Assembly: GCA_903868845.1 (NCBI GenBank)
Contig: CAIPWS010000068.1
Coordinates: forward strand, 1 to 5,620
Direction of reading: 5' to 3'
Source: an uncultured bacterium
GTDB taxonomy: Bacteria > Patescibacteriota > Minisyncoccia > Phycocordibacterales > PALSA-1337
DNA length: 5,620 bases
Under the pieces are notes generated by a model that saw only the letters and a program-made list of their open reading frames with translations, was not told the DNA's origin and ran no database searches. This document shows positions 1 through 4,366 of the stretch, one piece after another. A program made the position numbers and the translations under genes. The first letter of the stretch is position 1; every line of letters begins with the position of its first letter.

Positions 1-363
1 CGAGATTGTAGAGATGAATTTCCAAAGGATTGGTTTGTGAAAGCGAAATTTTCAACAAGATCTGATAATAAGCATGTCGCAGAGTTAAATTATTTCGGAA
101 TAAATGCCAGTCAACCACTTTCGGTTTGGCGGGAAAAAGGTTGGATATACAAAGATGATCCGCGCGGTTGGTTTCAATGGTATTGCAGATATTATATGGG
201 CAGGAGAATTCCATATGAGGACGCAATACAAATAAAGCGATGGAAAGCTATGGTGCGTCATATCGCTCAGGTGAGAAATAACTGCAGAGCAGGTGATGAG
301 TCGTGCCGACCGAAGCAGCGTCAAGCTATTTTGCATTGGGCGTATGATAGCAGGGTGATGTGA
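1..363 (+). CDS. Unnamed Trp/Arg-rich conserved protein, C-terminal part
   Basis: The frame is open from base 1 to the TGA at 361-363, giving 120 residues. The GTG at 37 is an internal start candidate, but nothing upstream stops the frame, so the gene most likely begins outside the window. The core at residues about 48-67 is rich in Trp, Tyr, Arg and Gly (GWIYKDDPRGWFQWYCRYY), followed by an Arg/Lys-rich helix (QIKRWKAMVRHIAQV) and a C-terminal stretch with two Cys (95 and 102) ending in RQAILHWAYDSRV. No transmembrane segment or signal peptide is visible. From memory, this WFQWYCRYY...GRR pattern recurs in unnamed proteins from scattered bacteria and eukaryotes, but I cannot give it a function. 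The first block is AT-rich (21 of 60 bases are G or C), like the right half of the window and unlike the next gene. It converges with the gene at 470-871, and the terminator between them could serve both. Confidence 0.75.
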   Translation, partial: RDCRDEFPKDWFVKAKFSTRSDNKHVAELNYFGINASQPLSVWREKGWIYKDDPRGWFQWYCRYYMGRRIPYEDAIQIKRWKAMVRHIAQVRNNCRAGDESCRPKQRQAILHWAYDSRVM

Positions 364-398
364 TGGCTAGTAATAACTTATTTAATAAGACTTACTTA

Positions 399-439
399 CA
401 AACAAAAAACAGTCTAACACCTTCGCGGGCGTCAGACTG
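399..439 (-). terminator. Intrinsic terminator of the 470-871 gene
   Basis: On the minus strand CAGTCTGACGCC (439-428) pairs with GGTGTTAGACTG (421-410) in a 12-bp stem with two G-U pairs, closed by the loop CGCGAA. A T-rich run, TTTTTTGTTT, follows at once (409-400). The stem begins about 30 nt past the stop of the minus-strand gene, the usual position for a rho-independent terminator. Read from the plus strand the stem is preceded by A and followed only by TTTG, so it is weaker in that direction. Confidence 0.85.
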
Positions 440-469
440 TTTGTGGTGAAGGTGGGGGAGCAAGTCTCC

Positions 470-871
470 TTACAGACCTTCAACTTCGTCATAGTGATGG
501 CGAACCCAACCGGTTTCGGTTTTGATATATCGAGATCGGTGGTTGGCATTGATCGGAATAAACCAGGCAATCGTGCCTACAGGTACACGTTCACCAGCTT
601 TGACCTCGATCACGGTCGAACCTTTGCGAGTTGTAAACATGGCGCCGCCTTTTTCGAGATTGAACAAGAGCTTGTCGCGACTTGCCTTGTCCAACCAGGT
701 AGCTGAGCTCAACGGCGAACGGAAGACGAACTCCGGCTCACTGATCGGATTGCCGTTCTCGTCGAGGACATGCCTCCAAGCGCAGTTGTCTTGCTTCTTG
801 GTCGGCGGCGATTTGCGGTTTTTCTTCCGAGTGTACAATGTTCTAGTTTGTTCTACTGTTAGTGTTTGCAT
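470..871 (-). CDS. Hypothetical 133-residue basic protein (island gene)
   Basis: This ORF starts at ATG (871-869), has a clear SD (AGGGGTG, 4 nt before the ATG) and is followed by a strong intrinsic terminator. These signals make it real rather than a shadow of the overlapping plus-strand frames. The N-terminal 26 residues are very basic (RKKNRKSPPTKK at about 15-26) and probably disordered. The rest (about 30-133) looks like a compact beta-rich domain with alternating hydrophobics (STVIEVKAG, VGTIAWFIPI) and a His/Tyr-rich end (GWVRHHYDEVEGL). There is no signal peptide, membrane segment or recognisable catalytic motif. I do not recognise the family. The codons are GC-rich (31 of 60 bases in 601-660), matching the divergent DnaA-IV gene and not the rest of the window, so the two were probably acquired together. 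A nucleic-acid-binding role would fit the basic tail, but that is only inference. Confidence 0.75.
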   Translation of the reverse strand: MQTLTVEQTRTLYTRKKNRKSPPTKKQDNCAWRHVLDENGNPISEPEFVFRSPLSSATWLDKASRDKLLFNLEKGGAMFTTRKGSTVIEVKAGERVPVGTIAWFIPINANHRSRYIKTETGWVRHHYDEVEGL

Positions 872-875
872 GGTT

Positions 876-882
876 CACCCCT
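876..882 (-). promoter_or_regulatory. Strong ribosome binding site for the 470-871 gene
   Basis: The minus strand reads AGGGGTG, then AACC, then ATG. The spacing fits and this decides the start at 871. A second purine-rich AGGAGG lies at 902-907 on the same strand but has no start codon at a useful distance. Confidence 0.75.
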
Positions 883-909
883 ATTTGATGTACTATTACG
901 CCTCCTCTC

Positions 910-927
910 TTACCACGCGCGTGATAA
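910..927. repeat. 18-bp near-perfect palindrome, candidate operator
   Basis: TTACCACGCGCGTGATAA is symmetric except for one pair (C913/A924), with the core CACGCGCGTG fully palindromic. It lies about 40 bp upstream of the leftward start at 871, where a repressor could block that gene. The half-site TTAYCAC loosely resembles a shortened DnaA box (TTATNCACA). That makes the neighbouring DnaA-domain-IV protein a candidate binder, which is inference only. Confidence 0.45.
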
Positions 928-979
928 GACAAGCGTACGGATCCGTTTTGGAGTCCGTGTCTGAAACTTTACGAGAGAG

Positions 980-1045
980 TTGCAAAAACCGACTTCAAAA
1001 CGTCTGTTGATGGCAACAGACAGAGATTAAGGCTAATTTTTGCAA
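980..1045. repeat. Nested inverted repeat, cruciform-like
   Basis: An inner perfect 8-bp inverted repeat, GTCTGTTG (1002-1009) and CAACAGAC (1014-1021), has a 4-base loop ATGG. It is flanked almost concentrically by a perfect 9-bp inverted repeat, TTGCAAAAA (980-988) and TTTTTGCAA (1037-1045). The two centres differ by about one base. No T-run follows the inner stem closely on either strand, so it is a poor terminator. It could be a cruciform, a protein-binding site or an origin-like structure. Confidence 0.5.
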
Positions 1046-1126
1046 ACTGTGACATGTGTATATGCTAGCAAATGCGCCATATTTTTTCAAGATATCCAAT
1101 AGGTGGGCCATTTCACGGCCTCGAGA

Positions 1127-1155
1127 TTGACAAAACCCGCTCTGGCTGGTATCAC
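1127..1155 (+). promoter_or_regulatory. Sigma-70-type promoter for the DnaA-IV gene
   Basis: A consensus -35 TTGACA (1127-1132) is followed by a 17-base spacer and the -10 TATCAC (1150-1155), which is preceded by TGG (1147-1149) as an extended -10. Transcription would begin near 1162, leaving a leader of about 77 nt before the ATG at 1239. It is the best-formed -35 in the window. Confidence 0.6.
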
Positions 1156-1194
1156 TAAGTCAGACAGTTTTAGCCAAAATAGGTAGAAACGACC

Positions 1195-1207
1195 GAAAGC
1201 AGCTTTC
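1195..1207. promoter_or_regulatory. 13-bp palindrome in the leader, candidate operator
   Basis: GAAAGC-A-GCTTTC is a perfect dyad about 31 nt before the ATG and downstream of the promoter at 1127-1155. A protein bound here would block transcription or shield the leader, so it is a possible autoregulatory site. Confidence 0.35.
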
Positions 1208-1226
1208 AATAGAACACAAATACCCG

Positions 1227-1235
1227 AAGGAGGGG
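1227..1235 (+). promoter_or_regulatory. Strong ribosome binding site for the DnaA-IV gene
   Basis: AAGGAGGGG lies just before the ATG at 1239, with AGGAGG (1228-1233) 5 nt from it. It is close to a perfect anti-SD match and contrasts with the genes to the right, which lack such a sequence. Confidence 0.8.
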
Positions 1236-1238
1236 ATT

Positions 1239-2069
1239 ATGAGTTATGCAAATGTAGCAGAGCTTGTTGGGTTAATGGCAGGATTTTACGCGCCACGCCC
1301 ACAAGATGTTCAAGTAGCAGCTATTCATCTTGGTGATGATCGATTCGTCTTCGCCATCTTGGCAGGCGTAACAAATAACGTGTCATTGCACGGCAATCAT
1401 GAGGCGATGAAAGTTATCACCAAGGCAGCACAAGTGTTGGCAAAGAAAGAAGGAATAACGGTGGAAGAGGTTTGTCTTCGTTCTATGCCCGATGTGAAAG
1501 AGATGGTGAAGATCAAACCAAAGGAACCAGTACCGGTTGAACTGATGGTAATGGAGCAGGTGCCTAAGGAAGTCCCATTGCCAAAACCACCCAAGCAACC
1601 AGAACCGCAGACCGAGCCGAAGAAGCAGAAGCCTCAGATTGAGCCGGCAATCGACCTGTTCTTGGTCGGGGAGAAAGGTGTCGGTTTGACGGGCAATGAG
1701 AAGCTCTTACCTGAGGCGAAGGCAATCATTGATGTGGCTGGTATGGCGAAGGTCAAGGATCCATTCAGTGTGGTGATGAAGGCATGTGCCGATGTTCACG
1801 GCATCCCGGTGGCCGATATTCTCTCAGTGAGGAAACCACAGAACATCGTTGATGCACGTCAGATGGCGATGTATATCTGCACTTACTGGCAACTTGGTGT
1901 TCTTATGGAGATCGGTGACAAGTTCGGCAGGGATCACGGCACGATCATCCATGCACGAAACGTCGTCGCTGGAAGAGTGGCGACCTCCGGAAGCAAGTAT
2001 CACGTCAAGCTCCTCAATTGCTTGCGTGAGATCGTAATACTGGCGCAAGCGGAGAAGCAAACAGCATAA
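1239..2069 (+). CDS. DnaA domain IV protein lacking the AAA+ ATPase
   Basis: This 276-residue protein has three parts. Residues 1-87 form a predicted alpha/beta domain that I do not recognise (DDRFVFAILAGVTNN, HGNHEAMKVITKAAQ). Residues about 88-137 are a Pro/Lys/Glu-rich linker (PLPKPPKQPEPQTEPKKQ). Residues about 177-265 match DnaA domain IV, the helix-turn-helix domain that reads DnaA boxes: VHGIPVADILSVRKPQ, DARQMAMYI with the Arg that in DnaA enters the minor groove (R207), and the signature IGDKFGRDHGTIIHARNVV (225-243). The usual RDHTT is RDHGT here, so one base-contacting Thr is Gly and the target may differ from a standard DnaA box. There are no Walker A or B motifs. True DnaA is about 450 residues, so this is not the replication initiator. 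It is probably a site-specific DNA-binding protein acting as a transcription regulator, a replication modulator or a helper of a mobile element. It has its own promoter and strong SD, is GC-rich (34 of 60 bases in 1561-1620) and diverges from 470-871. Confidence 0.85.
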   Translation: MSYANVAELVGLMAGFYAPRPQDVQVAAIHLGDDRFVFAILAGVTNNVSLHGNHEAMKVITKAAQVLAKKEGITVEEVCLRSMPDVKEMVKIKPKEPVPVELMVMEQVPKEVPLPKPPKQPEPQTEPKKQKPQIEPAIDLFLVGEKGVGLTGNEKLLPEAKAIIDVAGMAKVKDPFSVVMKACADVHGIPVADILSVRKPQNIVDARQMAMYICTYWQLGVLMEIGDKFGRDHGTIIHARNVVAGRVATSGSKYHVKLLNCLREIVILAQAEKQTA

Positions 2070-2086
2070 AATAACGCAAACCCTTT

Positions 2087-2130
2087 GGAGAAGTTCGAAT
2101 CTCCGGCCCCATGCAGCGATGTATGGGGTC
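2087..2130 (+). repeat. Two adjoining hairpins; T-arm-like and GNRA-capped
   Basis: The first hairpin is GGAGA (2087-2091) with TCTCC (2100-2104) around the 8-base loop AGTTCGAA, which resembles a tRNA T-arm. The second follows without a gap: GGCCCCATGCA (2105-2115) pairs with TGTATGGGGTC (2120-2130) in an 11-bp stem with two G-U pairs and the GNRA tetraloop GCGA. GTTCGAATC plus GGCCCCA recalls the 3' end of a tRNA, but there is no 5' half and the T-loop is one base too long. The pair lies between two convergent genes and probably ends transcription in at least one direction, although neither side has a good T-run. It overlaps the stop codon of the 2129-2752 gene. A tRNA-derived attachment-site remnant is an alternative. 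Confidence 0.5.
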
Positions 2131-2752
2131 AAATTGCTTTGTATATAGATATACACACGATCAGAAATATTTGAATGATGATATTTACAATTATCAAACT
2201 GAGCGCTAGAAGACCTATATCTGCGAGTGGGGGAATATTTATGAAGAAAAGTAAAATCAAAACCGGCCAAACATTTTTCATGTCTTGAACAGAAGGTCCA
2301 ATCATAGCTCCTATATTTATAAACAAAAGTAGCATGACCAAGCTTTGCCATTCCCACGGTCTCAATTGAGCCAGGACCCGCAGTGGTTCCCACAACATAC
2401 TGTGCCAATCTGAATTTACAGATATGACAGCGAAATGTTCTCCTAGTAAATAGTGATTGACCAAAAAAAGAAAAAGGAGTCCACCAAATATTGGAGCTGA
2501 AGATATGATAACTCCACCAAGAAGTGGCAGTTTTGATTTTCCGTGTGTCACGTGGGGCTGGGATGTGAAGACTCTGTACTCATCTATTTTTGCCCCTGTT
2601 ACAACGCAGGCTAGTGCATGAGAACTCTCGTGTACGAAAGCGCCGATGTAGTACAAAAAATGTGTAATTTTGTAGTTGATATATCGCCAATTCAGCCAAT
2701 TGCTTATATATCCAAATATGACTATGAGTATGATTATGAGGCCAAGGTTCAT
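2129..2752 (-). CDS. M50-like membrane zinc metalloprotease
   Basis: This 207-residue protein is almost entirely hydrophobic with about five or six membrane segments (about 3-20, 28-52, 78-100, 136-152, 160-178, 180-203). VHESSHALACVVTGAKI contains the zinc-binding HExxH motif (HESSH, 41-45) inside a membrane helix, followed by a conserved-looking Gly. This is the arrangement of the site-2-protease/M50 superfamily, and especially the small M50B-like branch. A likely third zinc ligand is D157 in GPSVQDMKN, at the place where larger family members carry LDG. Such enzymes cut substrates within the membrane or serve in envelope stress or sporulation-type signalling, but the substrate here is unknown. 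It has no PDZ or CBS domain. ATG at 2752 is the first start after an in-frame stop 18 nt upstream and has no SD. It is convergent with the DnaA-IV gene, with 59 bp between the two stops. Confidence 0.75.
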   Translation of the reverse strand: MNLGLIIILIVIFGYISNWLNWRYINYKITHFLYYIGAFVHESSHALACVVTGAKIDEYRVFTSQPHVTHGKSKLPLLGGVIISSAPIFGGLLFLFLVNHYLLGEHFAVISVNSDWHSMLWEPLRVLAQLRPWEWQSLVMLLLFINIGAMIGPSVQDMKNVWPVLILLFFINIPPLADIGLLALSLIIVNIIIQIFLIVCISIYKAI

Positions 2753-2957
2753 GTTGATGAATTGATTTTATCATCAAACACTTATTTATCCATAATGATA
2801 ACTTCGACAATATTTTTTGTTATACACATATTGCATTGTGCGCACATACTGTCATAATGAATGTAGTCAGAAAATATTTCTGTGCGATCTCGCATCAATC
2901 TCGAAGAAATAATTTATTCTGTTTAAAAAACTACAATGCGGTCAACCGCATAAAAAT
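2753..2957. other. AT-rich divergent intergenic region
   Basis: This gap separates the leftward protease from the rightward basic-peptide gene. It is very AT-rich (13 of 60 bases are G or C in 2761-2820). It holds a perfect 10-bp palindrome TGTGCGCACA (2837-2846) and the hairpin at 2936-2951. Candidate -10 boxes exist on both strands (for example TATAAC on the minus strand near 2817-2822), but none has a good -35 partner, so the promoters are unresolved. Confidence 0.4.
2932..2951 (+). promoter_or_regulatory. Possible -10 and overlapping dyad before the basic-peptide gene
   Basis: TACAAT (2932-2937) is a plausible -10. ATGCGGT (2936-2942) and ACCGCAT (2945-2951) form a perfect 7-bp dyad separated by CA, overlapping its right edge and ending 6 nt before the ATG at 2958. 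In RNA it would be a 6-bp stem with a TCAA loop next to the start codon. It may be an operator or a translation-controlling hairpin. No SD is present. Confidence 0.35.
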
Positions 2958-3059
2958 ATGAAAAAGAAAGTCTCGAAATCTCGCGTCTCAAAAAGCAAGA
3001 AGGTTACAAAGAAAGTTGCAAAGAAGGGAAAGAGAAAAGCTGCAAAAAGATCTCGTTAA
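2958..3059 (+). CDS. 33-residue extremely basic histone-H1-like peptide
   Basis: The short ORF ATG (2958) to TAA (3057-3059) encodes 33 residues: 14 Lys and 4 Arg, 5 Ser, a few Val and Ala, and no acidic residue. It begins MKKKVSKSRVSKSKKV and ends KRKAAKRSR, with repeated S/T/A-K-K-V units. This composition resembles the tails of histone H1-like bacterial proteins or the basic extensions of ribosomal proteins, so binding to DNA or RNA is the natural guess. It is supported as a gene by its composition, a well-placed downstream terminator (3079-3119) and a dyad-containing upstream region. Against it are its very small size and the absence of an SD, although neighbouring genes also lack one. 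Its Lys codons are mostly AAA/AAG, in line with the AT-rich surroundings. Confidence 0.65.
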   Translation: MKKKVSKSRVSKSKKVTKKVAKKGKRKAAKRSR

Positions 3060-3078
3060 TAGGTCTTCTTGTGAAATT

Positions 3079-3119
3079 GCAAAGCAGGGCATTACATGCA
3101 AATGTGTGCCTTGTTTTGT
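3079..3119 (+). terminator. Long U-rich hairpin terminator of the basic-peptide gene
   Basis: GCAAAGCAG-GGCA (3079-3091) pairs with TGCC-TTGTTTTGT (3107-3119) over 13 bp with several G-U pairs. Above a small internal loop (TT against G), ACAT (3094-3097) pairs with ATGT (3102-3105) around the loop GCAA. The 3' arm is itself T-rich and the stem starts about 20 nt after the stop codon. It is probably a terminator, with the U-run partly inside the stem. Confidence 0.6.
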
Positions 3120-3132
3120 TGTCATCAGCTTA

Positions 3133-3161
3133 TAGACTAAATACGTATATAACACTATAAT
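3133..3161 (+). promoter_or_regulatory. Promoter placed for leaderless start of the 3162/3168 gene
   Basis: A -35-like TAGACT (3133-3138, four of six consensus bases) and a perfect TATAAT (3156-3161) are 17 bases apart. TATAAT abuts the ATG at 3162, so RNA synthesis should start near 3168, exactly at a second in-frame ATG. This suggests a leaderless mRNA beginning with Met3 of the longer reading frame. Confidence 0.6.
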
Positions 3162-3443
3162 ATGCCCATGATACAAATAATTGGTACAGAAATTAAGAGG
3201 GCTGGTGTAAAAATAGGGTGGATAGAAAGCACTCATATTTTTGACCATACAGGCAAGAAACTGGCCTATTTTTCAGACAAAGAAGCCTTCAGTCCAGACG
3301 GCACCCGCATAGCTTATATTTCTGGTGACTACGTCATATATCCGAAGAATAATACGAAAGTGAAGATTGAGGATAACAATAGACTTATTAGCGGTGTAGT
3401 GTCTGACACTTGTCGTGCTGCTATTCGTCTTGTCCTTGGTTAA
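3162..3443 (+). CDS. Small beta-hairpin-repeat protein, possibly beta-flower-like
   Basis: The frame gives 93 residues from ATG 3162, or 91 if translation starts at ATG 3168, which the promoter position favours. Two similar beta-hairpin units are visible: HIFDHTGKKLAYFSDK (25-40) and EAFSPDGTRIAYISGD (41-56). They are followed by YVIYPKNNTKVKIED and a C-terminal helix SDTCRAAIRLVLG (81-93). The pattern of short turn-strand repeats recalls the small '4-fold beta flower' type domains, recalled from memory and untested. The second unit also looks like a PD40 beta-propeller repeat, but a propeller would need many more copies. There is no signal peptide or membrane helix, so it is probably cytosolic. 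The next gene starts 5 nt after the stop, which suggests co-transcription and coupled translation. Confidence 0.8.
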   Translation: MPMIQIIGTEIKRAGVKIGWIESTHIFDHTGKKLAYFSDKEAFSPDGTRIAYISGDYVIYPKNNTKVKIEDNNRLISGVVSDTCRAAIRLVLG

Positions 3444-3448
3444 ACAAA

Positions 3449-3817
3449 ATGAATCCAGATACAGAAATTTGCCAATACTGCCATCAAGCAATTTTACCCC
3501 AATACTTTTTTTGTCCAAATTGTGGCAGCAAAGTTCATGAGGCGCCTCTTTCAACATCCGTAGTTACACAGATTGGTGTTTACGCCTTCAGTATTATTTT
3601 GCCAATGATCTGTTTCATCGCAGTGACGAAATGGCCAGGTCAAAAATATTTTAAATCAGAAGATACGAAGACAAAAAATATAGGTACAGCCGCATGGGTT
3701 ATACTAGTGTTGTCTACAGTCATAACATATTGGTGGGCATATACTTGGACAGTAAATACAGTTAACTCCGCCCTGAATGCTGCCAGTATGGACCTAAGTA
3801 GTTATTCTGCTCAATAA
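3449..3817 (+). CDS. Zinc-ribbon membrane protein
   Basis: This 122-residue protein starts at ATG 3449; the frame stays open to 3410, but those codons overlap the upstream gene. An N-terminal zinc ribbon has two CxxC knuckles: CQYC at 8-11 and CPNC at 22-25, the latter followed by GSKV as in classic double-zinc-ribbon modules. Two membrane segments follow at about 37-60 and 80-100, separated by a charged loop (QKYFKSEDTKTKN), and the tail is Ser/Asn/Ala-rich. Zinc-ribbon plus TM proteins are common in small-genome bacteria and usually have no assigned role. The ribbon may act as a protein- or nucleic-acid-binding cytoplasmic module. The start has no SD and lies 5 nt after the upstream stop, so re-initiation by terminating ribosomes is likely. 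Confidence 0.75.
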   Translation: MNPDTEICQYCHQAILPQYFFCPNCGSKVHEAPLSTSVVTQIGVYAFSIILPMICFIAVTKWPGQKYFKSEDTKTKNIGTAAWVILVLSTVITYWWAYTWTVNTVNSALNAASMDLSSYSAQ

Positions 3818-3840
3818 AACTCTTCGAATTAATTTATAAA

Positions 3841-4362
3841 ATGCTTACAGCCCCAAAATTTACAAACGAAAAAGAAAGACAAGTTGCCGCTATGAGGCTG
3901 GGACTTTCGGCTGATGCAAAACCAGAAAATAAATTTGATGTGTTGACGAAAGAGGCGACAGAAAGGCTTAAGGTGCCAATATCTACTTTTACAGTTCTCG
4001 ACGCAAATCGCGAATATTTCAAGTCATGCCAAGGGCTAGATACTGCAATGGGGGAACGTGCAATATCATTTTGTGGGCATGCACTTGTTTCAAAAGAACT
4101 CTTCATGATTCCAGACTGTAGGAAAGATCCTCGCTTCGCCGACAATCCAATGGTTACCGGTAAACCCTTCATCCGCTTCTATGCTGGCATGGCCTTGTAT
4201 GACTATATGACCAGGATGCCTGTGGCGGTATTTTGCGTGAAGGATGCTAAGCCAAGAACATTTTCTCTGAAGGAATTAGAAATATTTTTGTCATTGTGTA
4301 CGCGTGCGGAAGAACTTATGAATGGAGTAAGTGAAGGAGGTCTTACAAATTTACCAAAATAA
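3841..4362 (+). CDS. Stand-alone GAF domain protein
   Basis: The 173 residues are almost all one GAF domain. It starts with the family's NEKERQVAAMRLGL (9-22) and continues through FDVLTKEATERLKVPISTF, ERAISFCGHAL (72-82), the hallmark PDCRKDPRFADNPMV (91-105) and IRFYAGMAL (111-119). It ends with a strand FCVKDAKPRTFS and a helix. In other bacteria this GAF subtype is usually fused to GGDEF, histidine-kinase or PAS domains and senses a small molecule or redox state. Here there is no output domain, so it must work through a partner or be an enzyme-like single domain. Cys at 63, 78, 93, 132 and 153 leave room for redox chemistry, but this is untested. The start is ATG 3841 with TATAAA directly before it and no SD. 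It is followed 4 nt later by dgkA. Confidence 0.9.
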   Translation: MLTAPKFTNEKERQVAAMRLGLSADAKPENKFDVLTKEATERLKVPISTFTVLDANREYFKSCQGLDTAMGERAISFCGHALVSKELFMIPDCRKDPRFADNPMVTGKPFIRFYAGMALYDYMTRMPVAVFCVKDAKPRTFSLKELEIFLSLCTRAEELMNGVSEGGLTNLPK

Positions 4363-4366
4363 TTTC

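Larger units (their letters stand above)
872..1238. other. Divergent intergenic region rich in palindromes
   Basis: These 367 bases separate two divergent genes and hold no convincing ORF. They contain an 18-bp near-palindrome (910-927), a perfect 10-bp palindrome ACGGATCCGT (937-946), a nested inverted repeat (980-1045), a promoter toward the right (1127-1155), a 13-bp palindrome in the leader (1195-1207) and SDs at both ends. CAGACAG occurs twice (1017-1023 and 1161-1167). I could not find a convincing promoter for the leftward gene. The density of dyad symmetry suggests regulator-binding sites, an origin-like structure, or both. Confidence 0.6.

Noticed and set aside
410..439. attC-like ends GTCTAAC and GTCAGAC around the left hairpin
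   Set aside because: Only about 24 nt apart, far shorter than integron attC sites, with no integrase nearby; a terminator explains the hairpin.
363..449. 28-residue ORF overlapping the first gene's stop (TGATG)
   Set aside because: It runs through the opposing terminator hairpin and has no convincing composition.
522..1010. 162-residue plus-strand ORF
   Set aside because: It is antisense to the 470-871 gene, which has an SD and a terminator; it has no SD and crosses the intergenic palindromes.
2041..2112. A complete tRNA ending at the T-arm-like hairpin
   Set aside because: A D-arm-like stretch lies in the DnaA-IV coding end, but there is no acceptor pairing with GGCCCC and no anticodon arm.
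1824..2408. 194-residue minus-strand ORF
   Set aside because: It overlaps both the DnaA-IV gene and the protease gene; its sequence is a frame shadow.
2786..2794. DnaA box TTATCCATA (one mismatch), and TTATCCAAA at 5357-5365
   Set aside because: Single near-matches are expected by chance in AT-rich DNA and do not cluster.
2988..3248. 86-residue minus-strand ORF
   Set aside because: It is antisense to the basic-peptide gene, the terminator and the start of the 3162 gene, with a low-complexity sequence.
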